A DNA stretch of 64,000 nucleotides from Fibrobacter sp. (GTDB lineage: Bacteria > Fibrobacterota > Fibrobacteria > Fibrobacterales > Fibrobacteraceae): assembly GCA_024398965.1 (NCBI GenBank), contig JAKSIF010000005.1, forward strand, positions 62,001 through 126,000, read 5' to 3'. A model generated the notes under the pieces. That model saw nothing but the letters and a program-made list of their open reading frames with translations, was not told the DNA's origin and searched no databases. Positions 24,471 to 33,322 of the stretch are shown piece after piece (the first letter of the stretch is position 1; every line of letters starts with the position of its first letter). The position numbers were made by a program, and so were the translations under genes.

Positions 24471-25418
24471 CTACTTGACAATGACCTTCTGGCCCATGTG
24501 ATAGTAAGTACCCTTAACAGTCGGCTTATGGTCGAGCATACGACCCTTAAGGTCGAACCAACGGTCCTGCATGGTTACAGCACCAGTGGAGGTATTCATG
24601 CGGCCAATAGCCATGGGCTTGCCTTCTTCATTCAGGAATTCGACATCGATAGAAGACGGAAGTTCTTCAATAGAGGCAATTTCGTTGGAAGCCAGGGCGG
24701 TACGCTTAGCACCGGCAGTGGCGTTCTTGTTGTAGTACAGGTAAGCACGAAGGGGCTTGATAGAAGCACCGGCCTTACCCTTTACGAACTGACCTTCGGT
24801 AACGTTGATGTCGGGCCTGTTCTTGCCGGCAAAGCCAAAGATGCAGCCCAGGTCGGGATCACCTTCAGCCCACTTCTTGTATTCGTAGGTTCCGTGGAAT
24901 TCCCAATTGCCGAAAGCAACCTTCTTGATACCCTCGGAAGTATTGAAGGTAACCTGCTTGCTGCTGCACTGGGAATCGTTCTTCTTAAGAACCAGTTTTT
25001 CATCATGGGGGACCATGATGTAGGGTGTATTGGCTTCGAGAGGGTCCACGTTCTGCTGAGCGTAAGCCTTCCACGGACCGCCGTCCCAATCCTTTTTAAT
25101 ATCGACAACTCTAAAAAGCTGGAAACCAGAGAAGCAGCCAAAGGGAGAGGTAAAGGGGACTACAATGGTCTGGATTGCCTGACCGGCGGCATTATGATCT
25201 TCGGGAACGTAACCAGGAGCGCCCTTACGAACGTAGACGACCTCGTCTACAACAACATCTTCGGGAATATCGATAGTCTCGGTGGATTCGCCATCAATCG
25301 TGGCAACAACCTTGCCATCAACTTCTTCAATGGAAATACCACCATACTGGGTAGCAGCCTGAGCACCCACAAATCCGGCAATACCGGCAAACAATGTAGC
25401 TTTAAGAGCGTTATTCAT
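24471..25418 (-). CDS. Secreted protein with C-terminal sorting-like motif
   Basis: A 315-aa exported protein of unknown role. Residues 1-21 (MNNALKATLFAGIAGFVGAQ) form a signal peptide. The mature part contains beta-rich regions (VVVPFTSPFGCFSGFQLF, then EANTPYIMVPHDEKLVLKK). The last 30 residues (DRWFDLKGRMLDHKP, then GTYYHMGQKVIVK) match the short FDL-GR / G-Y-Y / K-I-K ending common on surface proteins of Bacteroidota and Fibrobacterota. It begins a tight gene string that continues with the precursor-like peptide 9 bp downstream, so it may be its partner or carrier. A weak promoter-like TGACAA / TATATT arrangement lies just upstream at 25422-25452. Confidence 0.72.
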   Translation of the reverse strand: MNNALKATLFAGIAGFVGAQAATQYGGISIEEVDGKVVATIDGESTETIDIPEDVVVDEVVYVRKGAPGYVPEDHNAAGQAIQTIVVPFTSPFGCFSGFQLFRVVDIKKDWDGGPWKAYAQQNVDPLEANTPYIMVPHDEKLVLKKNDSQCSSKQVTFNTSEGIKKVAFGNWEFHGTYEYKKWAEGDPDLGCIFGFAGKNRPDINVTEGQFVKGKAGASIKPLRAYLYYNKNATAGAKRTALASNEIASIEELPSSIDVEFLNEEGKPMAIGRMNTSTGAVTMQDRWFDLKGRMLDHKPTVKGTYYHMGQKVIVK

Positions 25419-25532
25419 GATAATATAACCTACATCTTAAAAAAACTTGTCACAAATTTAAAAATTTACAAAGAACTTGCAAGTAACATACGTCACAAAA
25501 ATCACTCAAAAATCAGATTTTTGGGCAAATTT

Positions 25533-26636
25533 TCACATTTTCTCCATGTCATCAGCCATCTTAAGGCGTTTTGGAATGTAAAAAACAAAGCCTACAACCA
25601 TGAAAAAAAGCTGCCACGCAACTTCTACAAAATCAAAGGAGAGCATTTTCAAGAGGCGAACCTTGTTACGCAACCACCAAACAAAGACAGACCGGCCTCT
25701 CCTATCGAAATGACGTTCAAAGTCGCCCGAAGCAAACGCCTCGTCTAAAAGAGCGCGGCCACGACGTTCATCCGGAGGGCACACAAAATATTCCGGTTCC
25801 AAGCCCAACATTTCATGAAGAGCCCACATCAGGGCCCCTGCGGTATGTTTCAAGCCCAAGTCGGCAAGATGGTTACCAAATTCAGAACGTTCAGCCTTTG
25901 TAGACGACTTAAGCAAAAAGAAATAGTCCACAAGCTGCCGCAAGCCTATTCCCAAGGTTAGAAAATGCCTTTGAATGTGGGAAAGCTGCATCGCCATAGC
26001 AAACGTCATTGTCGGAACATTAAAGCGCCCTTCTTTTAAGGTCGTTTCGCAAGAAGGAACATGCACGAGCTCCCCTTCCAGGAATTTCTGCAACCGCCGA
26101 TTGGAAAAGGGATTCCTGTTGCCAGAGCAAGCCTTAAAATGAATTTCCACTGGCACCAAGAAGTGTTTGGGCGCAAGCTGTGCATCATGTTCCCCGACCG
26201 TCATGCCATCTTGCAGGCCAAGTTTTTTTATCAGTTCAAGAGTTTCTTCTCGGGATCCATCTATCCAGATATCGACATCACTAGACTGCCTAAGTTCTGG
26301 GTCAGGATACAGAACACCATTTGCACAACCCTTCAGGATAACGCTGCGGCGCCCCTGCTCCGCAAAAAGCCTTGTCAACTCCGATGAAATTTCAGACATT
26401 TTCTTGCCAAGGCCGCGGATACGTTCCGTTTCAAAAGACCATCGAAAGACCAATTCCATTGGCGGCCTTAAATCCGCGGGCAATCGTTCCACCCCGGAAT
26501 AAAAAATCCCCAGCATCGATTGCTTTACAGCAAAATCAAACAACTCCAGCCATTCAGCCGGGGAAAGTTTATCCTGAACATCTGGGATAAGCTTCAAGCT
26601 AAATTGAAGAAAGTTGTTGATTTTTTTATTAATCAT
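25533..26636 (-). CDS. Nucleotidyltransferase family protein (NTP_transf_5 type)
   Basis: A 367-aa protein of the uncharacterised nucleotidyltransferase family often found beside PqqD, HPr-kinase-like and exopolysaccharide genes. The core reads SVILKGCANGVLYPDPELRQ, then SSDVDIWIDG, the Ser-x-Asp-x-Asp metal site of nucleotidyltransferases. PVEIHFKACSG is a third acidic strand. The C-terminal half is helical (MAMQLSHIQRHFLTLGIGLR), typical of the family, and ends with a hydrophobic segment (FVEVAWQLFFMVVGFVFY). The ATG at 26634-26636 is preferred over a TTG at 26651. In some lasso clusters such genes accompany the kinase and extend phosphorylation. Confidence 0.82.
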   Translation of the reverse strand: MINKKINNFLQFSLKLIPDVQDKLSPAEWLELFDFAVKQSMLGIFYSGVERLPADLRPPMELVFRWSFETERIRGLGKKMSEISSELTRLFAEQGRRSVILKGCANGVLYPDPELRQSSDVDIWIDGSREETLELIKKLGLQDGMTVGEHDAQLAPKHFLVPVEIHFKACSGNRNPFSNRRLQKFLEGELVHVPSCETTLKEGRFNVPTMTFAMAMQLSHIQRHFLTLGIGLRQLVDYFFLLKSSTKAERSEFGNHLADLGLKHTAGALMWALHEMLGLEPEYFVCPPDERRGRALLDEAFASGDFERHFDRRGRSVFVWWLRNKVRLLKMLSFDFVEVAWQLFFMVVGFVFYIPKRLKMADDMEKM

Positions 26637-26673
26637 GATCGTTTTTTTCAAATTAAATCAAAAAAAAATTAAG

Positions 26674-28080
26674 CTAAAGCTTCCGACGATTTTTTATTCG
26701 ACAAATAATATTTTTCAAATAATGCCGATGAACAAAAAGAAAAGTCATGTATACAAGCAAATACAGCAAAAATCCACTAAAGCCGTCAATAAACCATGTT
26801 GAACAAACAAAGCAAGCAATCATAAACGATTCTATAATCAAACCTTTTACAAATGACAGTTGCATTTTCTTAGAAAGGAAAAACTCACCCAACGATGTTC
26901 GAAACGCAAATATTATCAAAATAGCAAAAACCGCATAAGTCAAATTCTCCAAGAGGAATATGCTCGTCCATGTCAAAACGGCGCTCAACACAAGAGTTAA
27001 AAGATTCGTAAAAAAGATCTTTTTTTCCATTCTAAGTGTTTTTAAGTACGTTTCAACAAGCATACTGAGTTTTCCTTCATAAAAGCATATAGGGAACAGT
27101 ATCGCCATATATTTCAAACAATCGGCATAACTTGGCAACCAGTATGTCAAAAAGACATACAGGGGATAATAGGCAAATAAGATCCCAAACGTGAAAAGCA
27201 TCAGTCCCACTTTCATTTCACGATAAATTTCCGAATACTTTGATTCATCAATTCTCCGCAAAGTAGGAAGTAAAACCATAGATACAGAACGGATAAACAC
27301 CATAACAAGATTAGAGATTGTCAAGGTTAGAGATATTTTACCAAAAGTAGACACATCCCATTTACGTTCTATAGACCAACGAACCAGTCCTAAAATAAGT
27401 AGACTCGCAATATTTGCAAACATCAGTTTTGATCCAACGCAAATATTTTCATAAACCTCTTTTAAGACCTTCTTTGAAACAGAAATCTTTAGTGAAATTT
27501 GATCTCGACATTGAAAGATTCCATAACACATGGAAACAAACTTTCCAAACAAATCCGCAGCTATAACAAGGGCAAAACTATCTAAGCCAACAAACACAAT
27601 TAGCAACGAACCAAAACCAAAACAAGCTCGTTCAATCATAATCAGGAAAGAATATTCCTTGATTCGATTAGTCGCTTGCAGCACATATTGCAAAAAAGTT
27701 TTGGGCATTAAAAAAAGAATGCATAAACCTATTAAGGTAAATACAACCGTTTTCTCTGTCGTGGGGGCAAATTTCAAAGCGCAAATGCAGAATAAGATGC
27801 TAAAGGCACTTTCAAAAAGACAGAATATCCCAAACTGGGACTGAAAAAGTTTTTTATCTAACGACTCGTAATAAGCGCCACCATACCGCAGATATATTCC
27901 ATCAGCCCAACCAAAATGCAGAAAACCAGTATAGTTGATATAAAAAAGGTATAACTGAAAGAAACCGTAATTTTCTACGCCTAAGGCCTTTGGAACAAAA
28001 AAGGCAACAAACACAGAAACCAGCAAACAAACAATGTTGGACAGAAACGTGTAAGATATGTTTTTAAGGACAGAAGGCAT
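26674..28080 (-). CDS. wzx: Oligosaccharide flippase (Wzx/MATE-like)
   Basis: A 468-aa polytopic protein with about 12-14 membrane helices and a polysaccharide-biosynthesis N-terminus (NISYTFLSNIVCLLVSVFVA, then FFVPKALGVENYGFFQLY). It would flip lipid-linked repeat units across the inner membrane. It is 10 bp downstream of the Wzy-like gene. The run of genes from here to 31.3 kb is clearly more AT-rich than its flanks, with many Lys/Asn/Ile codons, suggesting horizontal acquisition of this glycan cassette. Confidence 0.85.
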   Translation of the reverse strand: MPSVLKNISYTFLSNIVCLLVSVFVAFFVPKALGVENYGFFQLYLFYINYTGFLHFGWADGIYLRYGGAYYESLDKKLFQSQFGIFCLFESAFSILFCICALKFAPTTEKTVVFTLIGLCILFLMPKTFLQYVLQATNRIKEYSFLIMIERACFGFGSLLIVFVGLDSFALVIAADLFGKFVSMCYGIFQCRDQISLKISVSKKVLKEVYENICVGSKLMFANIASLLILGLVRWSIERKWDVSTFGKISLTLTISNLVMVFIRSVSMVLLPTLRRIDESKYSEIYREMKVGLMLFTFGILFAYYPLYVFLTYWLPSYADCLKYMAILFPICFYEGKLSMLVETYLKTLRMEKKIFFTNLLTLVLSAVLTWTSIFLLENLTYAVFAILIIFAFRTSLGEFFLSKKMQLSFVKGLIIESFMIACFVCSTWFIDGFSGFLLYLLVYMTFLFVHRHYLKNIICRIKNRRKL

Positions 28081-28090
28081 AATCTAGCAG

Positions 28091-29305
28091 CTATCTCTCT
28101 TTTACTAACAACACAGGACTAGTTAAAGCAAGTACGAAAATAAAACGTTGAAGCCATAATGAAAAACGAGAAAAGAAAATATCATCAAAAAAGAAATAAG
28201 CAATGGGAGTCATCATAACCGAAAGCAGAACAACAAAAAAAATTTCTTTTGTTTCTACAACCTTTTTGTACATAAACCCATAAAATATACCCATAACAAA
28301 AAATACAAAATACACCCACATCATGCCAAAATCTCGAAAAACCCAACCAACCGCAGTATACACATTCGATTTAGCACCATTCAAATACAGAAACGGAGAA
28401 ATCGTTTCAACAACTTCAACATCAGGAAACAGCGAAGACAACACCGCGCAAATAAATCTAAATGTGTACTTTCCATAACCAAATTCTTGAATATTATCAA
28501 ACAAATACAAGAAATTCAAAGTTGGATTGATGAAATAACTAGAAAAAAGATATTGAAGTTTTTCAAAATCACTCAAATGAGCATACGTTGTTGCAAACTT
28601 ATCAAGCGATGAATATCCCCATATAAAAAACATCAAAACCAACATCACCGTTGAAAATACTAGTATTTTCTTATTAGACACTTCTTTTACAAATACATAG
28701 ATGTAAACCAATGCTATTAACAGTAAAAACCACCCACCTCTAGAAGAGAATAATAAAATCGACATGGTCGGCGGCAACATAAATAAAATATTGTTGCGAT
28801 TTTCAGAAGAGGGATTATAGGTAAAAATTCCAACAGATACCATAAAAATTATGGGAATCAGGTTCAAAAAAATCACGGAAATTCCACTTTCAAACAAGTC
28901 ATTTTCATTCATGCAATAAATCATAGTCTGCCAAATTGAGGCGGAACGCACATTTAATTCGCTCCAACATTTGGCAATAGTTATTGCAGAAAACACATAC
29001 ATTGAAATAATTAGCGGAATCCTTATAATTGGATTCCACGCATATTTCTGACATCTCCAAAAACTTGTAGAAAAACGATTATATGTAAAAAATTTAAACC
29101 CAACGAAAAAAGAAACGAAACATATGAAAAACAAACCCATTCGCCAATCATCAGAAAAAGACAACGGCATAAAAATCAAAACAAAAATGTACTGCATAAG
29201 CCAAATACCACCAGCCAATACTAATGGACTAGCAAGATTTCTGACTATTTTGAAATCCAAAAAAAGGAACAACAAAATTCCTATTACGCAGGCTAAAGAA
29301 ATCAT
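28091..29305 (-). CDS. wzy: O-antigen polymerase-like protein (Wzy type)
   Basis: A 404-aa membrane protein with about 11 hydrophobic segments and no strong enzyme motif, the usual picture for Wzy polymerases that join repeat units at the periplasmic face. A larger polar loop around residues 240-290 (EFGYGKYTFRFICAVLSSLF) resembles the oligosaccharide repeat unit polymerase family. It is AT-rich like its neighbours. Its start overlaps the preceding gene by ATGA, and the flippase follows 10 bp later. Confidence 0.75.
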   Translation of the reverse strand: MISLACVIGILLFLFLDFKIVRNLASPLVLAGGIWLMQYIFVLIFMPLSFSDDWRMGLFFICFVSFFVGFKFFTYNRFSTSFWRCQKYAWNPIIRIPLIISMYVFSAITIAKCWSELNVRSASIWQTMIYCMNENDLFESGISVIFLNLIPIIFMVSVGIFTYNPSSENRNNILFMLPPTMSILLFSSRGGWFLLLIALVYIYVFVKEVSNKKILVFSTVMLVLMFFIWGYSSLDKFATTYAHLSDFEKLQYLFSSYFINPTLNFLYLFDNIQEFGYGKYTFRFICAVLSSLFPDVEVVETISPFLYLNGAKSNVYTAVGWVFRDFGMMWVYFVFFVMGIFYGFMYKKVVETKEIFFVVLLSVMMTPIAYFFFDDIFFSRFSLWLQRFIFVLALTSPVLLVKER

Positions 29306-30213
29306 TTATCTTCTAAAAAATTTTTAAGCCAGCTTGCAAAATCATATTGTTCAATAAACATATCAGAACTATGATCATAGGGAGATAAGACAAAATCTTT
29401 CAAATCTTTCAGTTCTCTTTTTCCTAAAATAAATACATTATTCTCATTGTAAAACGATTCATTCGCGGCGCTTTCATTGTTTGTAATCAATTTTTTTTGT
29501 AGAAAAAGGGATTCCATCTGGCGAGCAGTCGCCCCAACTTGTCCAGGACGAACAACTTCAAGCAAAGCTTTACTTTTAACATTTTGTTCAAGTAATTCGT
29601 TGTAATCAACCGATTTTGATTTTAAAGATTCAGGAATTCCTTGATGCAGGGGATATACAATTCTGAACAAGCATCTAAGTCCCATCTTTGTAAATTCATT
29701 GTACAACGACACCAGTGTTTCGCCTCTACCGGAATCACTACCACAGAAAAAAACGTCTTGTTCTGTTTCTTTTGTATTTTTCACCAATGTTTTAAAGTAA
29801 TATTGGTGATTAAATTTCATTCCATACTTTAAACAATCATTTGGATCAAACGACCAAAATTCACAATTTCCCTTCACTTTTTTGGGGTTAGTAGAAGAAT
29901 TAACTATATTCCAATACCACGCAATCACTTTTGCTTTAGGGTTCAGTTTGTTTATATAAAGAGGCAAGTCTAGCGTCATACGAGTCATGTGGACGATAAT
30001 GACATCACTTTTTTTTGCCAATTCTACCCATTTTTTTGAATACCACACCGATACAAATGGTATATGAAATTGCATCCATAAGCGTCGTATCCCACGCAAA
30101 AATTTGTTCACTTTATAAAAAGGAAGATAGGCAGGAACGTCATATTTCGCCCATTCCGATGTGGCAAAATTGCCAATCATATTTTGAGTCAATAGTAAAA
30201 AAGTCTTTTCCAT
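29302..30213 (-). CDS. Putative glycosyltransferase of the glycan cassette
   Basis: A 303-aa protein that I can place only by context and weak signals. The central DVFFCGSDSGRGETLVSLYN resembles the nucleotide-side region of GT-B glycosyltransferases, and RQMESLFLQKKLITNN is typical of their C-terminal end. The ATG at 30211-30213 (MEKTFLLLTQNM) is preferred to the upstream start at 30252, because it lies 5 bp after the previous stop. It overlaps wzy. Confidence 0.6.
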   Translation of the reverse strand: MEKTFLLLTQNMIGNFATSEWAKYDVPAYLPFYKVNKFLRGIRRLWMQFHIPFVSVWYSKKWVELAKKSDVIIVHMTRMTLDLPLYINKLNPKAKVIAWYWNIVNSSTNPKKVKGNCEFWSFDPNDCLKYGMKFNHQYYFKTLVKNTKETEQDVFFCGSDSGRGETLVSLYNEFTKMGLRCLFRIVYPLHQGIPESLKSKSVDYNELLEQNVKSKALLEVVRPGQVGATARQMESLFLQKKLITNNESAANESFYNENNVFILGKRELKDLKDFVLSPYDHSSDMFIEQYDFASWLKNFLEDK

Positions 30214-30218
30214 ACAAT

Positions 30219-31316
30219 TCATTTCAACTTTAGGTAAAAGTTTTGCAACCATTCCGAAGTCGTTTTTATATCATATCCTTCAGTAATTATATTGTCTCGC
30301 ATATTCATTCGTTCTGAAGTTTCACACGAATCCAACATGCGATCAACCCAAACATCCATAGGAGCCTCTAAAGAAAGATATTCAATAAGATTTGACACCT
30401 TAGCCTCTCTAGGAACCCTATCTGAGCAAATCGTTTTCAATCCTGCAGCCTGAGCTTCAACAGCAACAATACCCAAACCTTCAAATAAAGAAGGGAAAAT
30501 AAACAAGTCCATGGCAGAAAGTATACTTGGGATATCGGACCGAGCCCCCGTAAAACGAACACAACCACTCAGCCCCAAAGAATCAACCTTATTCTTTAGG
30601 AAATTTTCAAGTTTTCCTACACCAACAATTATTAGTACAGAATTTGGATATTTTTGGTAAAATTTTGCAAAGACATCAATAACAAAGGATTGATTTTTTT
30701 GTTCTGTTAAACGACCTATATTTCCAACTACAAATTCTCCATCCAAAGAGAATTCCTTTCTAATTAAAGCTCTCTTTTCTTCCGAATAGATATATTGTTG
30801 AGAATCTATGGCATTTTTCAGTACAGTAAACGACGATTTTCCATAAATCCATTGTCCGGCATCTTCAGAACATGCAAATCGATAATCAGATGTTTTTGAC
30901 AAGCGATTAATAAACGGTTTACGCAACAAGGTTTTCAACGACAAAATGGGAGATTTTGTCGCATGGGAATGTCCAATACAAACCAAACCGAATTCATGAG
31001 CAACATCAAAGAATACGGATGCTATTGTAAAAAGATGCCCATGCACAACTTTGTATTCAGGGTGATCTTTGAAAAAATTTCTCCACCATTTTTTATACTT
31101 AAAAATGTTATAAATTTTAAAGTTTGGTGCAGAAAAAATGCGACCACCTAATGAAATAATTTCATCGTCATAAGCACATTTTTCACCCGTATGCTTTACA
31201 AAATCAAATTGAATCTTTGACCTATCAACATTCCTATATAGATTCATTATCATGGTTTCAGAGCCACCACGATTCAACGCTCCAAAAACTTGAAGTATTC
31301 GTATTGGACTAGTCAA
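30219..31316 (-). CDS. Glycosyltransferase family 4 protein
   Basis: A 365-aa GT-B glycosyltransferase. The N-terminal strand is RILQVFGALNRGGSETMIMN, with the GG-E acceptor loop. The C-terminal domain has VVGNIGRLTEQKNQ, VGVGKLENFLK and the donor-binding FPSLFEGLGIVAVEAQAAGL with the E-x7-E motif. The protein would transfer a sugar to the lipid-linked repeat unit in the cytoplasm. The start is a TTG complementary to 31314-31316 with AGAGGA nearby upstream; no better ATG is in frame. Confidence 0.88.
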   Translation of the reverse strand: MTSPIRILQVFGALNRGGSETMIMNLYRNVDRSKIQFDFVKHTGEKCAYDDEIISLGGRIFSAPNFKIYNIFKYKKWWRNFFKDHPEYKVVHGHLFTIASVFFDVAHEFGLVCIGHSHATKSPILSLKTLLRKPFINRLSKTSDYRFACSEDAGQWIYGKSSFTVLKNAIDSQQYIYSEEKRALIRKEFSLDGEFVVGNIGRLTEQKNQSFVIDVFAKFYQKYPNSVLIIVGVGKLENFLKNKVDSLGLSGCVRFTGARSDIPSILSAMDLFIFPSLFEGLGIVAVEAQAAGLKTICSDRVPREAKVSNLIEYLSLEAPMDVWVDRMLDSCETSERMNMRDNIITEGYDIKTTSEWLQNFYLKLK

Positions 31317-31336
31317 AATTTCATTTCCTCTTTGAC

Positions 31337-32227
31337 TTAAACACAGAAAAATCTTCCAAAGTCAAAATCAGCTTCATCCGGGGTATATTGAACGTAACCA
31401 CTCCACGGATAGAATGTCAACTCACCAAAATAAATCTTGCCAGAAATATTATACAGGTCAACACGAACAAACGGAAAATCTTCTGACAATTTTGAAGCAA
31501 TTTTAATCATTTCATCAAAATTATCTGGTTTTGGAATATCGTAATCAGCCTGAGGACAATCACTGGACACATTCAACGGATCCCAATTGGCTGTATAAAA
31601 ATTACGTTTATGGCCAATATAACGATCAACATCCACAACCAAATATTCTGGTTTTCCATTAAAGCAGAATATTTTATAGTCATTCACTCCAGCATCAGGA
31701 TTATCCGTATTAACCAAGAGTTCTTCAACAATAATTCCAGGCATCAAACCACTATAAGCCCATTCTCGGCCTAAAGTTTTTTTCACCGGATGTTTTGGCA
31801 AAATCAATTTTTGTTTAAGCAGATCATAATCAAGTGTTGATTTATCCGAGCAGACAACCACATTCATTCCCCCACCACCATGAGTTGTCTTGATAACAAA
31901 ACTCTTTGGCAATTTTTCAAAATCAATTTTATCGACAGAACTAAAGTATCCATACAAGTCAACAAGAATATTCTTCAAGCCCTTAGATTCCACAAATTGT
32001 CGAACAAGGAACTTATCAACACATTGATGCATTACCGGATTTCTATAATTCAGCTTATACCACTGCACTTTCTCAGTAAAGCGCAAAGGCTTTTTCAAAT
32101 TCAATGATCGATGTAGCTTGACACGATATTGAAACCGAAGCATCAAAGAATCAGGAATAAATTGAAGAATATTTAGAATCTTTCTGCGCAAGCTTGCGCT
32201 TTTTATCAGCTTCTTATAACCATCCAT
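31337..32227 (-). CDS. TupA-like ATP-grasp protein
   Basis: A 296-aa member of the TupA-like ATP-grasp family. FTEKVQWYKLNYRNP and VDKFLVRQFVESKGL form the N-terminal part. FVIKTTHGGGGMNVV is the ATP-binding Gly-rich loop. VDLYNISGKIYFGELTFYPWSG is the closing metal-binding strand. Relatives in polysaccharide loci are thought to ligate amino acids or similar groups to sugars, as proposed for teichuronopeptide synthesis; the substrate here is unknown. It abuts the next glycosyltransferase gene with no gap. Confidence 0.85.
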   Translation of the reverse strand: MDGYKKLIKSASLRRKILNILQFIPDSLMLRFQYRVKLHRSLNLKKPLRFTEKVQWYKLNYRNPVMHQCVDKFLVRQFVESKGLKNILVDLYGYFSSVDKIDFEKLPKSFVIKTTHGGGGMNVVVCSDKSTLDYDLLKQKLILPKHPVKKTLGREWAYSGLMPGIIVEELLVNTDNPDAGVNDYKIFCFNGKPEYLVVDVDRYIGHKRNFYTANWDPLNVSSDCPQADYDIPKPDNFDEMIKIASKLSEDFPFVRVDLYNISGKIYFGELTFYPWSGYVQYTPDEADFDFGRFFCV

Positions 32228-33310
32228 TTAACAACCAACTTCCTTCAAATACGCATCAACAACAATCTGGCGATCAAATTCCTTTTCAACCTTAAGGCGA
32301 CCGGCCTCCCCCATTTTCTTGCGGTCTTCCCATGAAAGTTGAAGGAACTTTTCAATTTTTTCAATCAAATCCTGAGAATCCCGTTGCTTTACAACAAAAC
32401 CATTCACGCCATCATCGATCACTTCTCGGCAACCACTTCGATCCGTGGTAATAATAGGCCTTGCGCATGCACTACTTTCAAGCAAAACGTTACTCAAGCC
32501 TTCCGGGTAAAAAGTCGGATGCACGGTGCAATGGCTCAATTTTTGAATTTCGCGAACATCCCGGACCATGCCATGATAGATGATAGTTCCATCCTTTACA
32601 AGATCATCCAGTTTTCCCTGGTACTCAGCCTCACAGTATCCGCAAACATGGAATTTTACGTTTTGATATTTCTTTGAAATATATTGTGCCGCTTCCAAAT
32701 ATTGATCGATACCCTTTTGGCGCATAATTCTGCTAATAAAGACGAAATTGACGTTTTCTTCACCAGGATACGGAAGTGGGGAGAAATGCTTAAGATTTAC
32801 TCCACTGCCGGGAATCAATTCACTACAGGGGCCAACGACATTATGCCTAAGCATAAAATCACGGTTTTCGGAATTCTGAAAAAAGACCTTTTGAGCCTTG
32901 CGTAAACCTGTCTTATACAAGGCGAGGGTAATCTTCTGAAGTAGGCCTCCATTTTCAACTGCAGAACCTAAGCCCGTCACATTGGCCACATAAGGCACGC
33001 CACAGATTTGACAAGCATATCCACCGTAGACATTCGGCTTTATCGTATAAGTGAATACAATATCCGGTCTAACAGACCTTATAATTGACCTATATCTAGC
33101 CAACAATTTTAAATCAGTCAACGGATTGACTCCATGCCTCGAAACAGGGGTTTCTATGAATTTGCACCCCATCTGTTCCATTTCTTTGACAAAGTCACCA
33201 TTTGGCACAGACAGGATCACTTCGTGCCCTGAAGCAAGCAAGGCGCTTAACAACTCGCCCCTAAACTTATACAATCCTGTCGGTTTATTTGCCAAAATAA
33301 GAACTTTCAT
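32228..33310 (-). CDS. Glycosyltransferase family 4 protein (PglA/WbnK-like)
   Basis: A 360-aa GT-B enzyme starting MKVLILANKPTGLYKFRGEL. It includes RPDIVFTYTIKPNVYGGYAC and VTGLGSAVENGG, features of the group that adds the second sugar to an undecaprenyl-linked amino sugar. The donor site is HPTFYPEGLSNVLLESSACA with the E-x7-E motif. Base composition is closer to the chromosome than that of the genes downstream, so it may belong to the older core of the locus. It follows the GNAT gene by 12 bp. Confidence 0.9.
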   Translation of the reverse strand: MKVLILANKPTGLYKFRGELLSALLASGHEVILSVPNGDFVKEMEQMGCKFIETPVSRHGVNPLTDLKLLARYRSIIRSVRPDIVFTYTIKPNVYGGYACQICGVPYVANVTGLGSAVENGGLLQKITLALYKTGLRKAQKVFFQNSENRDFMLRHNVVGPCSELIPGSGVNLKHFSPLPYPGEENVNFVFISRIMRQKGIDQYLEAAQYISKKYQNVKFHVCGYCEAEYQGKLDDLVKDGTIIYHGMVRDVREIQKLSHCTVHPTFYPEGLSNVLLESSACARPIITTDRSGCREVIDDGVNGFVVKQRDSQDLIEKIEKFLQLSWEDRKKMGEAGRLKVEKEFDRQIVVDAYLKEVGC

Positions 33311-33322
33311 AACAAGGACATC

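Noticed and set aside
20995-26636. Complete lasso peptide cluster
   Set aside because: No asparagine-synthetase-like cyclase and no transglutaminase-like leader protease are present in the window, so only a RiPP-like or lasso-accessory-like operon can be claimed.
28110-28125. An isolated AGGACTAG near 28.1 kb as another array site
   Set aside because: Single, imperfect and inside a coding end; no partner at 27 bp.
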